From: Aequorivita xiaoshiensis
GTDB taxonomy: Bacteria; Bacteroidota; Bacteroidia; Flavobacteriales; Flavobacteriaceae
Assembly: GCF_022008395.1 (NCBI RefSeq)
Contig: NZ_JAIRBB010000001.1
Coordinates: 665,114-729,113, forward strand
Reading direction: 5' to 3'
DNA length: 64,000 nt
Shown: piece by piece, positions 35,638 through 44,877 of the stretch
Layout of the letters: the number at the start of each line of letters is the position of its first letter
How positions within the stretch are numbered: the stretch's first letter is position 1
Position numbers and translations under genes: made by a program
Notes under the pieces: model-generated
The model's input: the letters and a program-made list of their open reading frames with translations, nothing else
The model's database searches: none
What the model was told of the DNA's origin: nothing

Positions 35638-36708
35638 ATGTCTAAAAAAACTTTAAATGGTCGTGGAGCTCAGAAAAATATTCAAAATAGATTTTTCGAA
35701 AATAAGCACGAAATTTTAGATGAATATTTAAATTTCTGTGAAGTAGAAGGAGAGGAGGCCGATAGAAATAAAACTAACTATATTGGGGTATTCCCAAAGA
35801 CGTTTGTTAACAAAGTAAATAGTCCCGATGTTGGAATGGGGTTTTCTGCAAACCCTTACCAAGGTTGCGAACACGGTTGTGTTTATTGCTATGCAAGAAA
35901 TAGTCACGAATATTGGGGTTATGGTGCTGGGTTGGATTTTGAACGAAAAATTCTTTTTAAAAAAAATGCACCGCAACTTTTAGAAGAGAAAATAACTTCC
36001 AAAAATTGGGAAGGTGATACTATTGTTTTCTCTGGAAATACCGATTGTTATCAGCCTCTTGAACGCAAACTCGAAATAACAAGAAAGTGTTTAGAAATAA
36101 TGTTGAAATGGAAACATCCTACAGGAATAATCACTAAAAATTCATTGATTCTTCGTGATTTAGACATACTGAAGGAAATGGCAAAACTGAATATAATTCA
36201 AGTTAATATTTCTATTACGTCGCTTTCCGAAGACACTAGAAGATTATTGGAACCTCGCACGGCCAGTATCAAACAACGGTTAAAAGCAGTTAAAGTTTTA
36301 TCTGAAAATGGCATTCTAGTAAGGGTAATGATGGCGCCGATAATCCCTTCATTAAACAGTCATGAAATTCTACCACTAGTTAAGAAAGTAGCAGAACTTG
36401 GAGCGGTTGATGTGAATTATACTATTGTAAGATTGAACGGACAAATTGCTGAAATTTTTAAAGACTGGGCGTATAAAACTATCCCCGATAAAGCAGAACG
36501 CATTTTGAATCAAATTGCTGAATGTCACGGAGGAAGTCTAAACGACAGTGATTGGGGAAGACGTATTAAAGGAGAAGGAACTATTAGCGAACAAGTTAAA
36601 AACACTATGGCAATAGCTAAAAATCGATATCTAAAAGGTAAATCGAAAAAGAAGTTAGATACATCTCACTTTCTAGAACTTAAAAATCCACAGTTGAAGT
36701 TGTTCTAA
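35638..36708 (+). CDS. PA0069/Rv2578c-family radical SAM protein (SplB-like)
   Basis: 356 residues. The radical SAM [4Fe-4S] motif is C77-x3-C81-x2-C84 in YQGCEHGCVYC. Flanking family marks are GRGAQKNIQNRF at the N-terminus, FSGNTDCYQPLE near residue 137, and VRVMMAPIIPSLN near 220. The family is widespread with no assigned reaction; its SAM domain groups near spore photoproduct lyase (SplB), so DNA or nucleotide substrates have been proposed. The gene is monocistronic, without clues from its neighbours. Confidence 0.92.
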   Translation: MSKKTLNGRGAQKNIQNRFFENKHEILDEYLNFCEVEGEEADRNKTNYIGVFPKTFVNKVNSPDVGMGFSANPYQGCEHGCVYCYARNSHEYWGYGAGLDFERKILFKKNAPQLLEEKITSKNWEGDTIVFSGNTDCYQPLERKLEITRKCLEIMLKWKHPTGIITKNSLILRDLDILKEMAKLNIIQVNISITSLSEDTRRLLEPRTASIKQRLKAVKVLSENGILVRVMMAPIIPSLNSHEILPLVKKVAELGAVDVNYTIVRLNGQIAEIFKDWAYKTIPDKAERILNQIAECHGGSLNDSDWGRRIKGEGTISEQVKNTMAIAKNRYLKGKSKKKLDTSHFLELKNPQLKLF

Positions 36709-36850
36709 TTTTGTGTTCATCTTAATCTTAATAGAAAAACGTTTTATTACAATATTCTTTAATTGTTATTTTATAAACTGTGTAATCTGTAACATTATTA
36801 CAAATATTTTCTGTTTGCTTTAGTATATTTACGACTTACTTTCAGCAAAA

Positions 36851-38566
36851 ATGAAATTTTTCTGCTCTGCTATTTTAATAGTACTTTCAATATCAACTTC
36901 ACTTTCTCAATCGGAAGGTGAATTTTCACATCTATCTTTCGATAGTATTAACGATACAATACATAAATATTCATATACCGACGTAGATAGAACCATCACT
37001 GCTGCAAATGCTTATATTCTAAAAAGTCAACGAGAGAATGACTTAATAAATGAATGGGTTGGTCTAAACGCTATTGCCGTTTCCTATTATCACAACAGAA
37101 TGTTTAAAGAGTCTAGCGAACAGTCTGAAAAAAATATGCATTTTGCCCAAAAACATAACTTGCGCGAACAAGAAATGGAGTCACTGGCCTATTTGTCGGA
37201 TTTGCAATTGGTAGTTAGTGATGTTTCAACACAATTGGAGTATTATGAAGATCTTCTTCAGTTGGCTGAAACGTATAAAAGTAATTTTTATAAACAGATA
37301 GCATATAATAAAATTGCTTCCGTTCTTGATGTTAGTGGCGATACTAGAAAGGCAATAAATATTCGTAAAAAATCGCTTGATTTCTTTGAAAATAAAACGG
37401 TAGATTCAACTTTCACACAAAAATCTATAAACTCCAAAATAGCCATGATAAGTTTTTACTTATCAAATTCTTACCTCGAGCTGGAAAAAGTAGATTCGGC
37501 AAAATTATATGTCGATAAAATAAAACAATTTTCTGAAAAGGATTTAGACACATGCTATATGGCTTTTTCGTATGCTGCAGAAGCTGAGATTGCTTATACA
37601 GAAAAACGTTTTAAAGAGGCTAAAAAACTCTATCACAAATATTTTGATGTTTGCCCAACCGAATACGATCTTATAAAAATAAACTACGCCTATCTTATAG
37701 GTAAAATTGAATTGGCAGAAGGTAATTATCACTTATCTAGCGAAATTTTACAGAAGGGTTTGGATGATTATAATGTTACTTCTGTTGAAGAAGGCTTTAT
37801 GAAAGATTATTATGAGAAACTTGCCGAAGCCTATAAACAAACAGGAAATTTTGAAAGAGCGAGTTTCTATTTTGAAAAATACCTTACTTCTAAAGAAAAA
37901 CAAACTGAACTCAAGGACAGTGCTAAAAAATCACTATTAGAAAATGAAAGAGAAGCTTTTAGAAATGAAGTCAATTCGCTAATAACCGAAAAAGAAAACA
38001 AGCAATCTTACCTAAACTATTTAATGTTAAGCGCATCCCTTGTAATCCTAATTCTACTATTCGTTTTACTTCGCTTTTATAAAAACAAAAAGGCAAATGA
38101 GTTTAAATTCGAGCAATTACTGGCCAAAATTGAAGCTGCCAAGCAATCAGATGAAATTATAGATACGAAGGATGAGGATTTAGAAGAAAAAAACAGTAAT
38201 GATGTACCTGAAGACATTAAGCAACATATTCTAGATGGTCTTAAAAAACTTGAAAAGCAGGAATATTTCTTAAAGCAAGAATGTAGCTCCTATAATGTTG
38301 CCAAGAAAATAGGCACAAATACTTCTTATCTTTCTAAAGTTATAAATTCACATTACGGAAAAAACTTCAATACATATATCAATGATCTTCGCATCAATTA
38401 CGCTATACTTCGTCTTAAAAACGATGTGATTTTCAGGTCGTATTCTATTCAATCCATCGCTGAAGAAGTAGGTTATAAATCGGCAGATTCTTTTACCAAA
38501 TACTTCAAAAAAGATACTGGATTAAACCCTTCTTTTTACATTAAAGAAATCAAGAATATCGCCTAA
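36851..38566 (+). CDS. TPR-containing membrane protein with cytoplasmic AraC-type DNA-binding domain
   Basis: 571 residues. A signal peptide or anchor (about 1-19, ending STSLSQ) leads into tetratricopeptide-like helices at about 45-380, placed outside the inner membrane. A transmembrane helix lies near 388-411, followed by a charged linker and an AraC/XylS helix-turn-helix at about 480-571 (TSYLSKVINSHYGKNF, then SIQSIAEEVGYKSADSFTKYFKKDTG). One-protein transmembrane regulators of this type are frequent in Bacteroidota. The signal and targets are unknown; the two micro-ORFs and the S9 peptidase just downstream are candidates. Confidence 0.88.
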   Translation: MKFFCSAILIVLSISTSLSQSEGEFSHLSFDSINDTIHKYSYTDVDRTITAANAYILKSQRENDLINEWVGLNAIAVSYYHNRMFKESSEQSEKNMHFAQKHNLREQEMESLAYLSDLQLVVSDVSTQLEYYEDLLQLAETYKSNFYKQIAYNKIASVLDVSGDTRKAINIRKKSLDFFENKTVDSTFTQKSINSKIAMISFYLSNSYLELEKVDSAKLYVDKIKQFSEKDLDTCYMAFSYAAEAEIAYTEKRFKEAKKLYHKYFDVCPTEYDLIKINYAYLIGKIELAEGNYHLSSEILQKGLDDYNVTSVEEGFMKDYYEKLAEAYKQTGNFERASFYFEKYLTSKEKQTELKDSAKKSLLENEREAFRNEVNSLITEKENKQSYLNYLMLSASLVILILLFVLLRFYKNKKANEFKFEQLLAKIEAAKQSDEIIDTKDEDLEEKNSNDVPEDIKQHILDGLKKLEKQEYFLKQECSSYNVAKKIGTNTSYLSKVINSHYGKNFNTYINDLRINYAILRLKNDVIFRSYSIQSIAEEVGYKSADSFTKYFKKDTGLNPSFYIKEIKNIA

Positions 38567-38776
38567 AAACCCCATTTCAACCCGAAATTTATAAATATAG
38601 GGTTGGGGAATTCCGTCTACTTCAGAATCACTGAAACAAACCTTATAACCTTCATTTTCATTATCTTACACGTTTCAAAACATCCCTATTTTCCTAAATC
38701 TGGGGATGCTTACCTTTTATTATAGTGTTTTTTGTCGCAGCTTTGTTTTAGAAATCAACAACTAAAAATTCGTAAT
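38567..38776. other. intergenic stretch ahead of the micro-ORF pair
   Basis: It contains two imperfect hairpins: CAACCC with GGGTTG around 38579-38616, and CATCCC with GGGATG around 38683-38710. No T run follows either, so they need not be terminators. Confidence 0.4.
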
Positions 38777-38896
38777 ATGAACGCACAAAACCCTAAAATT
38801 GAAATCTCATCACGAGTAATAATGAAAACCAATGGTAACTCAATTTCGATTGTCAAGCATTGGCAAGGTGACTATATAATTAAAAATAAAATATGA
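38777..38896 (+). CDS. 39-residue micro-ORF, function unknown
   Basis: The frame starts MNAQNPKIEISSRVIMKTNG, ends in GDYIIKNKI, and is not membrane-bound. Its stop codon overlaps the start of the next micro-ORF in an ATGA junction (38893-38896), a common coupling signal. I do not recognise it. The tight overlap and the clean start raise it above chance. Confidence 0.5.
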   Translation: MNAQNPKIEISSRVIMKTNGNSISIVKHWQGDYIIKNKI

Positions 38897-38994
38897 TGAA
38901 GAACAAGACAGCAAGACGCATTCAACTAATAAAATTTGCCATTGGCGTAATTATAGGCGTAACTATTTACCTTTCAATCAAACTAATATTTTAA
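38893..38994 (+). CDS. 33-residue small membrane protein, function unknown
   Basis: A basic N-terminus (MMKNKTARRIQ) is followed by one hydrophobic helix (IKFAIGVIIGVTIYLSIKLIF), the layout of a single-pass micro-protein. It overlaps the preceding micro-ORF by 4 bases, and the S9 peptidase ATG lies 11 bases after its stop, so the three may form one operon. A second ATG at 38896 could also be the start. Confidence 0.5.
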   Translation: MMKNKTARRIQLIKFAIGVIIGVTIYLSIKLIF

Positions 38995-39005
38995 ACCAAA
39001 CACTT

Positions 39006-41276
39006 ATGACAACAATATTGAAGTTTTCAATCGCACTTACAATGCTATTTTTAGTAGGAACTGTAAATGCGCAAAAATTAGACGGAGCATACAGCGGAAC
39101 TCTTGAAGTTCAGGGAATGCAGATGGAGCTTATTTTCAACATTTCTCCTACAGATGATGGGCATAGGGCAACCCTGGATGTTCCTATGCAAGGAGCAAGC
39201 GGAATAGAACTTGATTCTGTAGTTTTGCAAGACGAAAATGTTACCATTACTTCCGCCAAAATGGGTCTGACCTATACTGGTGCAGTTTCTGGAGAAACTA
39301 TTGAAGGAACTTTTGAACAAATGGGACAAAAATATCCATTAACCTTGAAGAAAACAGTAAAAACAAAACCAGGAAATACAGCGCTCCCATCAACCGATGA
39401 GGAATTGGCGAAACTAGCGGCAAAGTCTAAAGGAAATTTTAAATATTCTGTTGAAGATTATTTTAAAACTCCTGAAGCTTATTCTTTTCAACTTTCACCA
39501 GACGGCAAGTTTATTAGCTACTTAAAGCGAAGAGAAACTGGAGAACGAGATTTGTATTTAAAAGAAACCGCTACCCAAAAAGAAACGTTACTTATTAAGC
39601 AAGATGAAGATGTAATTCGTGGCTTTTTCTGGGCAAATAATAACAGAATTCTATACATGCAGGATAAAGGTGGAGATGAAAACCACCACGTTTATGGAGT
39701 GGATGTAACGGGAGAGAATAAAAGTGAATTAACACCTTTTGAAGGGGTAAAGGTAAATATTATTGAATCCTTGAAAGAAGATGAAGATCACGTGATTGTT
39801 CAGATGAATAAAGACAATCCGCAGCAAGAGGAGCCTTACCGTCTTAATATTAATACAGGTGAAGTTACGAAGCTATATACCGTAAAAGCCGGTGATCCAC
39901 CTGTAAGTTCTTACGATTTTGATAGAAAAGGAAACCTACGCGCCATCAATAGAATTGTAGATGGTATTAATATGGAATTACTTTATAAAATTGACGGAGA
40001 ATTTAAACGTGTAAAGCTTACAGAGTTTGGAGATACATTTGGAATTATCTCATTTAACCCAGCTACCGAAAATCCTGATGACGCTTATGTAATTTCAAAC
40101 CTAGATGGCGATAAAATTGAAATCCAACTTTACGACTTAAAAGCAAATAAGAAGCTTAAAACACTTTTCAGTAACGATACATTTGATGTTTCGGGTGTTT
40201 CACTTTCAAGAAAGAGAAACTATGAAATAGATTACTTCAGCTACACGGGGGAGAAAACAGTTGTTAAACCAGTGAGCGAAACCTATAAAAAGATATATGC
40301 TCGTTTAAAAAAGGAATTTGGAGAAAAGCAATTTTTCACCATAGGAAAAACAGATGATGAATCTCAATATATGATTGCTGTAACAAGTGATAAAATTGTA
40401 GGGGAGTACTATATTTATGATGTTGAAAAGGATACAGTAACACTATTATACAAGCTTTTACCACATCTTAAAGCTGAAGATATGGCTACTATGAAGCCAA
40501 TTAAATTTCAAAGTCGCGATGGACTTACTTTGTATGGCTACATCACTTTACCTGCAGATTATAAAAAAGGTCAAAAATTGCCATTAATAGTAAATCCTCA
40601 CGGCGGACCACAAGGCATTAGAGATTACTGGGGCTTTAATCCAGAAGCACAATTATTTGCAAGCAGGGGTTATGCCACATTACACGTTAATTTTAGAGTT
40701 TCGGGTGGTTATGGAAAAGAATTCCTAAAAGCTGGTTTTGGTCAGATAGGACGTAAGGCAATGGACGATGTAGAAGACGGTGTAGATTACGCAATTGCTC
40801 AAGGCTGGGTAGATAAAGATCGCGTTGCAATTTACGGCGGAAGTCACGGTGGGTATGCAGTATTAAGAGGAATGACAAAAACTCCAGAAAAATATGCTTG
40901 TGGAGTTGACTATGTTGGAGTTAGTAACCTTCATACTTTTATGGGCACTATCCCTCCATACTGGGAAAAATATCGCGAGTTGTTATACAAAATCTGGTAC
41001 AACCCAGAAATCCCAGAAGAAAAAGCTATTATGGATGAAATCTCTCCAGCTTTGCACGTAGATAAAATTACGAAACCACTTTTCGTTGTCCAAGGAGCTA
41101 ACGACCCAAGAGTAAACATCGATGAAGCCGACCAAATTGTTGAGAGTTTACGCAGTAAAGGTGTGGAAGTGCCTTATATGGTAAAATACGATGAGGGACA
41201 TGGTTTTGCTAAAGAAGAGAACCGCTTGGATTTTTATAAGGCGATGATGGGCTTTTTTGCTCAGCACTTGAAGTAG
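39006..41276 (+). CDS. S9 family prolyl-oligopeptidase-like serine peptidase with extra N-terminal domain
   Basis: 756 residues. The signal peptide ends near VNAQ (residue 23). Residues about 24-118 form a small beta domain also seen ahead of other flavobacterial hydrolases. A beta-propeller fills about 150-500, and the alpha/beta hydrolase domain follows. The nucleophile is S613 in GGSHGGYAV, the Asp is in GANDPRV, and the His is in DEGHGFAKEENR. The enzyme cleaves short peptides, perhaps as a dipeptidyl or acyl-aminoacyl peptidase, outside the cytoplasm. It lies 11 bases after the micro-ORFs. Confidence 0.92.
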   Translation: MTTILKFSIALTMLFLVGTVNAQKLDGAYSGTLEVQGMQMELIFNISPTDDGHRATLDVPMQGASGIELDSVVLQDENVTITSAKMGLTYTGAVSGETIEGTFEQMGQKYPLTLKKTVKTKPGNTALPSTDEELAKLAAKSKGNFKYSVEDYFKTPEAYSFQLSPDGKFISYLKRRETGERDLYLKETATQKETLLIKQDEDVIRGFFWANNNRILYMQDKGGDENHHVYGVDVTGENKSELTPFEGVKVNIIESLKEDEDHVIVQMNKDNPQQEEPYRLNINTGEVTKLYTVKAGDPPVSSYDFDRKGNLRAINRIVDGINMELLYKIDGEFKRVKLTEFGDTFGIISFNPATENPDDAYVISNLDGDKIEIQLYDLKANKKLKTLFSNDTFDVSGVSLSRKRNYEIDYFSYTGEKTVVKPVSETYKKIYARLKKEFGEKQFFTIGKTDDESQYMIAVTSDKIVGEYYIYDVEKDTVTLLYKLLPHLKAEDMATMKPIKFQSRDGLTLYGYITLPADYKKGQKLPLIVNPHGGPQGIRDYWGFNPEAQLFASRGYATLHVNFRVSGGYGKEFLKAGFGQIGRKAMDDVEDGVDYAIAQGWVDKDRVAIYGGSHGGYAVLRGMTKTPEKYACGVDYVGVSNLHTFMGTIPPYWEKYRELLYKIWYNPEIPEEKAIMDEISPALHVDKITKPLFVVQGANDPRVNIDEADQIVESLRSKGVEVPYMVKYDEGHGFAKEENRLDFYKAMMGFFAQHLK

Positions 41277-41437
41277 ACTTAAGACCGCTGCGCTATAAGA
41301 CGTAGGACTTAAGACTAAAAAAAATCCTGAAATTATAAAACCTATTGGACGTCAAGTTTGATAGGTTTTTTCATTTGTTTGCGTTCTTCACGCCTTTGCG
41401 GTAATTATTTCACCGCAGAGACACAGAGGACGCATAG
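41276..41437. repeat. mosaic of short degenerate repeats between converging genes
   Basis: GACTTAAGAC occurs at 41276-41285 and again at 41306-41315, exactly 30 bases apart. A terminator-like dyad (AAACCTAT about 41338-41345 with ATAGGTTTTTT from about 41361) follows. TGCGGT (41397-41402) pairs with ACCGCA (41412-41417) inside a GC-richer tract that ends in CACAGAGGACGCA. Confidence 0.55.
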
Positions 41438-41439
41438 TT

Positions 41440-42120
41440 TTATTTTTTACCATTCCATTCTGCGTAGAATTGTTCCAGAAATGTTTCCATAAACACGTGT
41501 CTTTCTATCGCAATTTTACGTCCGGTTTCGGTGTTCATTCTATCTTTTAGAAGCAAAAGTTTTTCGTAGAAATGGTTAATAGTGGGAGCGTTAGAGGCTT
41601 TGTATTCCGAAGGAGACATATTTAATTTTGGTGTTATTTCGGGGTCGTAGAGTTTTCTATTCTTGAAACCTCCGTAATTAAAAGTACGAGCGATTCCAAT
41701 TGCTCCTAGGGCGTCTAATCTATCTGCATCTTGTACAACTTCGAGTTCTAGGGAACTGAATTTCTGAGTTTTATTACCTCCACTAAATGAAACATTTTCT
41801 ATGATTTTCACCACGTGCTCGATGATTTCTTCGCCAACGTTTTGGGTTTTTAAAAACTCTCTCGCTTTTTTTGGCCCAACAGTATCATCTCCATTGTGAA
41901 ATTTTGAGTCAGCTATATCGTGCAGCAAAGCTCCTAAGGCAACTACAATCTTATCAACTTTTTCGCCTTCGGAAATATGTATTGAATTTTTGTAAACCCT
42001 TTCAATATGAAACCAATCGTGTCCGCCTTCTGCATCTTTCAATTCATCCTTAACAAATGCAATTGTATTGCGGATTATTTCTTCTACTGAAGCGTCGTCG
42101 AAAATGGATGTTGAAGTCAT
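41440..42120 (-). CDS. HD-domain phosphohydrolase
   Basis: 226 residues. The HD signature is intact: GHDWFHIERVYKNS supplies the first His, ALLHDIADSKFH the HD pair, and VVQDADRLDALGAIGIAR the last Asp. It matches the YedJ-type family of small HD hydrolases acting on nucleotides or related phosphoesters. Cytoplasmic. Substrate unknown. It stands alone, converging on the S9 peptidase. Confidence 0.9.
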   Translation of the reverse strand: MTSTSIFDDASVEEIIRNTIAFVKDELKDAEGGHDWFHIERVYKNSIHISEGEKVDKIVVALGALLHDIADSKFHNGDDTVGPKKAREFLKTQNVGEEIIEHVVKIIENVSFSGGNKTQKFSSLELEVVQDADRLDALGAIGIARTFNYGGFKNRKLYDPEITPKLNMSPSEYKASNAPTINHFYEKLLLLKDRMNTETGRKIAIERHVFMETFLEQFYAEWNGKK

Positions 42121-42289
42121 TATTTTAAAAATTAATCAAAGTGTAAACAATAGGTAGCAATCTTGGGAAGGAGATTGTAGGCTTTCTTCGTATTCATCAT
42201 TTAAATACGATAATTTAAGTGTTTCTAAGTTTAATTTCTAGGCTCTAGCGGCAGAGCGAGTTTAGCTTCTTTTCAAAAAACACTAGCTT

Positions 42290-43033
42290 TTATTTATGAA
42301 TCTTTGACACCACAGTCTCTTCCACCTGGTCGATTAGGGCCTCAACTTCATAATCCGAAATTTTTAATGCTGGGTGGGCAATTAGCTCTAAACAAACCCC
42401 CATTTGAATTGGGAACATCCCGTTGCGCTGTAATTTCCAAGAATTATTGATAGTAACGGGAACTACATATCCTTCAGGGATTTTTTTGAAAAGGGTTTGC
42501 AATCCAGTTCTTCTAAATGGCTTTGGAACTCCGGTTTTACTTCGTGTTCCCTCAGGAAATATAACTCCACTTCGATTGTGCTGTTGAAGATATTTTGAAA
42601 ACTTAACCATTTCAACAATAGCTTGTCTCGGATTTTTTCTGTCAATTAAAATCGAGCCCCCATGACGCAAATTGTAGGAAATAGAAGGGATTCCTTTACC
42701 CAATTCTATTTTTGAAATAAACTTAGGGTGATACCTTCGCAAGTACCAACTTATCGGCGAAATATCCCACATACTTTGATGATTGGAAACAATTATAATA
42801 GGTACGTTAATAGGAATATTATTACTTATCTCAACGTGAAATCTAGTTCCAACAGCGTGCAGACAACGCAGGATTGTCCAGTTAAAAATATCGACAGTTT
42901 TTTTATGTGCTGAGTATCCAAACCAATTAAAAGCAACCCATTGAATAGGGTGAAAAATCAATATTGTAATACCGAAAAGCAGGTAAAACAATACTGTAAA
43001 AGGATAACTAATAATTTTTAAAAGTGTTTTCAT
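42290..43033 (-). CDS. plsC: 1-acyl-sn-glycerol-3-phosphate acyltransferase (PlsC type)
   Basis: 247 residues. It puts the second acyl chain on lysophosphatidic acid to give phosphatidic acid. The catalytic NHx4D motif is N84-H85-QSMW-D90, and FPEGTRSK near 159 is the second acyltransferase block. A hydrophobic N-terminal helix (about 10-30) holds it at the inner membrane. Relatives that acylate other lipids (for example ornithine lipids) have the same motifs, so the exact substrate is inferred from family. Confidence 0.88.
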   Translation of the reverse strand: MKTLLKIISYPFTVLFYLLFGITILIFHPIQWVAFNWFGYSAHKKTVDIFNWTILRCLHAVGTRFHVEISNNIPINVPIIIVSNHQSMWDISPISWYLRRYHPKFISKIELGKGIPSISYNLRHGGSILIDRKNPRQAIVEMVKFSKYLQQHNRSGVIFPEGTRSKTGVPKPFRRTGLQTLFKKIPEGYVVPVTINNSWKLQRNGMFPIQMGVCLELIAHPALKISDYEVEALIDQVEETVVSKIHK

Positions 43034-43050
43034 TGGTTGTCAAAAGTAAG

Positions 43051-43077
43051 AAAACCGCCTTAATTAAGACGGTTTTT
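43051..43077 (-). terminator. terminator downstream of the bacilliredoxin unit
   Basis: AAAACCG and CGGTTTT, with CTT/AAG inner pairs and an AATT loop; T runs appear on both strands. Confidence 0.65.
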
Positions 43078-43114
43078 GTATTCGCTTATTTTCAGTTCTC
43101 CTTTTTGAAAAACT

Positions 43115-43338
43115 TTATTTTTTGGACTTCGACTTGTTCTTTAGTGTGTTTCGGTCTAAATAAATATAATTATAAACGCTAACGATAATAATTAGTAGCC
43201 AAAAGCCTCTATAAAGCCAGTTGTTTACTTCCTTCCCTAACAAATACGAAACACTAGGGTTTTCATACAAGTTGTAAGCTATGCTCCCAAAGCTAAAATG
43301 CCTATAACTATGGTTAAGGGTTTGTTCAGCTTAATCAC
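43115..43338 (-). pseudogene. small membrane protein gene with a one-base frameshift
   Basis: From a GTG at 43338 (16 bases after the bacilliredoxin stop) the frame reads LNKPLTIVIGILALGA and then stops at TAG. The adjacent frame continues naturally as SIAYNLYENPSVSYLLGKEV, a second hydrophobic helix (GFWLLIIIVSVYNYIYL) and a Lys/Ser tail, ending at 43115. One extra G in the GGG at about 43286-43288 would restore a 74-residue protein with two membrane helices. This could be real decay or a homopolymer sequencing error. Confidence 0.65.
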
Positions 43339-43353
43339 CGGATGTATTTCTGT

Positions 43354-43764
43354 TTAGCAATATTCGTTATATGCATTTTTAAGGTTTTCAGCAATCATAT
43401 CAGCTGGTCTCCCTTCAATGTGATGACGCTCTAACATATGTACTAATTCACCATTTTTGAATAATGCCATAGATGGTGAGCTAGGAGGAAAAGGAACCAT
43501 TTGTGCTCTTGCAGCATCTACAGCTTCACGGTCAACTCCTGCAAATACAGTTACAAGGTTATCTGGTTTTTTATCGTTTTGAAGAGACATAGCAGCACCT
43601 GGACGAGCATTAGCAGCTGCACATCCGCAAACAGAGTTAACAACTACTAAAGTAGTTCCTTCTTTTTTTAGTGCTTCTTCAACGTCGTTTGCTGTATATA
43701 ATTCGGAAAAACCTACTTTAGTTAGGTCCTCACGCATTGGTTTTACTAGTTCTGCTGGGTACAT
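43354..43764 (-). CDS. bacilliredoxin, BrxA/BrxB (YphP/YqiW, DUF1094) family
   Basis: 136 residues, full length. The redox motif C46-G-C48 in NSVCGCAAANARPG is the family hallmark. In Firmicutes these proteins remove bacillithiol from modified cysteines, and Bacteroidota members are by inference thiol-disulfide exchange proteins. VFAGVDREAVDAAR and PSMALFKNGELVHMLERHHIEG are further family blocks. The frameshifted membrane-protein gene follows 16 bases after it in the same direction. Confidence 0.92.
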   Translation of the reverse strand: MYPAELVKPMREDLTKVGFSELYTANDVEEALKKEGTTLVVVNSVCGCAAANARPGAAMSLQNDKKPDNLVTVFAGVDREAVDAARAQMVPFPPSSPSMALFKNGELVHMLERHHIEGRPADMIAENLKNAYNEYC

Positions 43765-44004
43765 AATATTTCTTTTTTAAGTGTATTAAATTTTTGATGC
43801 AAAGATACTAATTCTTATCTAGAAAAGTTCCAAATAACAAAATCCAAATCCCAAAAAATCCCAAATTGTAATCTCGAAACTTTAAAGGTCTAGAAAATCT
43901 TAAATAGTGATATTTTTTAGAATTTTATACTTATTTGGATTTTGGGTTTTGAAGTTTGGTGGTTTTCCTTTATTTGAAATTTGAGTTTTGTTTTTTTAAT
44001 TCAG

Positions 44005-44012
44005 TACTTTTG
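44005..44012 (+). promoter_or_regulatory. -7 promoter element of the TerB-DnaJ gene
   Basis: TACTTTTG matches TAnnTTTG, with a TTG 21 bases upstream (43981-43983). Its position rules out the upstream in-frame start at 43981. Confidence 0.6.
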
Positions 44013-44040
44013 TCGCTTCAAAAAAACAAATTTCACGTTT

Positions 44041-44772
44041 ATGCTTCGTTGGTTATTAGCCATTTTAGGTTATTTTTTATACCGTTTTCCAGGTGCAATT
44101 GCAGGATTTTTTATTGGAAGTCTCTTGGATAACATAAGCGTAAGAGGTAAAACTTTTCAAACTTCTTTTGGATCTACACGCCAACAAGTTACGCCAGCCG
44201 ATTTTGAGTTAAACTTACTTTCCTTAGCTTCATTAGTGATTAAGGCCGACGGGAAAGTGAGTCAGACAGAGTTAGACTTTGTAAGGCAGTATTTTGTTCA
44301 AGCTTACGGGAAAGATCGGGCAAATGCCACTTTTAGAGTTTTTAACGAAGTAATTAAAAACAGAGAGATTTCTGCCCAAACTATCGGCACGCTTCTACGC
44401 CAACGGACGCGTTATGAAAGTAGATTGCAGATTCTTCATTTTTTGTTCAGTATTGCCAATGCAGACGGCACTGTTTCTACTGCTGAGGTTAATGAAATAA
44501 ACAGGATTTCTGGTTTCTTAGGGGTTTTTGCTCGTGATTTTGAGAGTATTAAAGCAATGTTCTTTAAAAATCCAGACAGTGCTTATAAAATTCTTGAAAT
44601 AGACCGAAATGCTACGCCGGCAGAAATTAAAGCTGCCTACCGCACCATGGTTAAAAAATACCATCCCGATAAACTCACGCATCTTGATGAAGCTCACCGC
44701 AGAGGTGGGGAAGAAAAGTTCAAAAAAGTTCAGGAGGCTTACGAGCAGATTCAGAAGGAGCGCGGGTTTTAA
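44041..44772 (+). CDS. TerB-like plus C-terminal DnaJ-domain membrane-anchored co-chaperone (DjlA-like)
   Basis: 243 residues from the ATG at 44041. An N-terminal hydrophobic segment (about 3-28) resembles the DjlA anchor. A TerB-like helical domain covers about 50-165. A J-domain occupies the last 65 residues, with the HPD triad in KKYHPDKL and DSAYKILEIDRNATPAEIKAAYR before it. J-domains stimulate DnaK. The architecture matches DjlA-type proteins, linked in enterobacteria to envelope stress. It is monocistronic. Confidence 0.9.
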   Translation: MLRWLLAILGYFLYRFPGAIAGFFIGSLLDNISVRGKTFQTSFGSTRQQVTPADFELNLLSLASLVIKADGKVSQTELDFVRQYFVQAYGKDRANATFRVFNEVIKNREISAQTIGTLLRQRTRYESRLQILHFLFSIANADGTVSTAEVNEINRISGFLGVFARDFESIKAMFFKNPDSAYKILEIDRNATPAEIKAAYRTMVKKYHPDKLTHLDEAHRRGGEEKFKKVQEAYEQIQKERGF

Positions 44773-44877
44773 AATAAATCATAAAAAAGTGTTAAAAATT
44801 TTTGTTTTTGTAAAAAAAAAAGGATATGTTTACACAGTTGCAACATAACTGAATATAAATCTTTAGTTTTAAACATT

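Noticed and set aside
36781..36802. TGTAAT/ATTACA dyad before the TPR-AraC gene as an operator
   Set aside because: Six-base AT-rich arms are expected by chance in this background; no second site supports it.
43981..44040. upstream extension of the TerB-DnaJ protein
   Set aside because: It would be translated through the promoter at 44005-44012; the first conserved part begins at the ATG at 44041.
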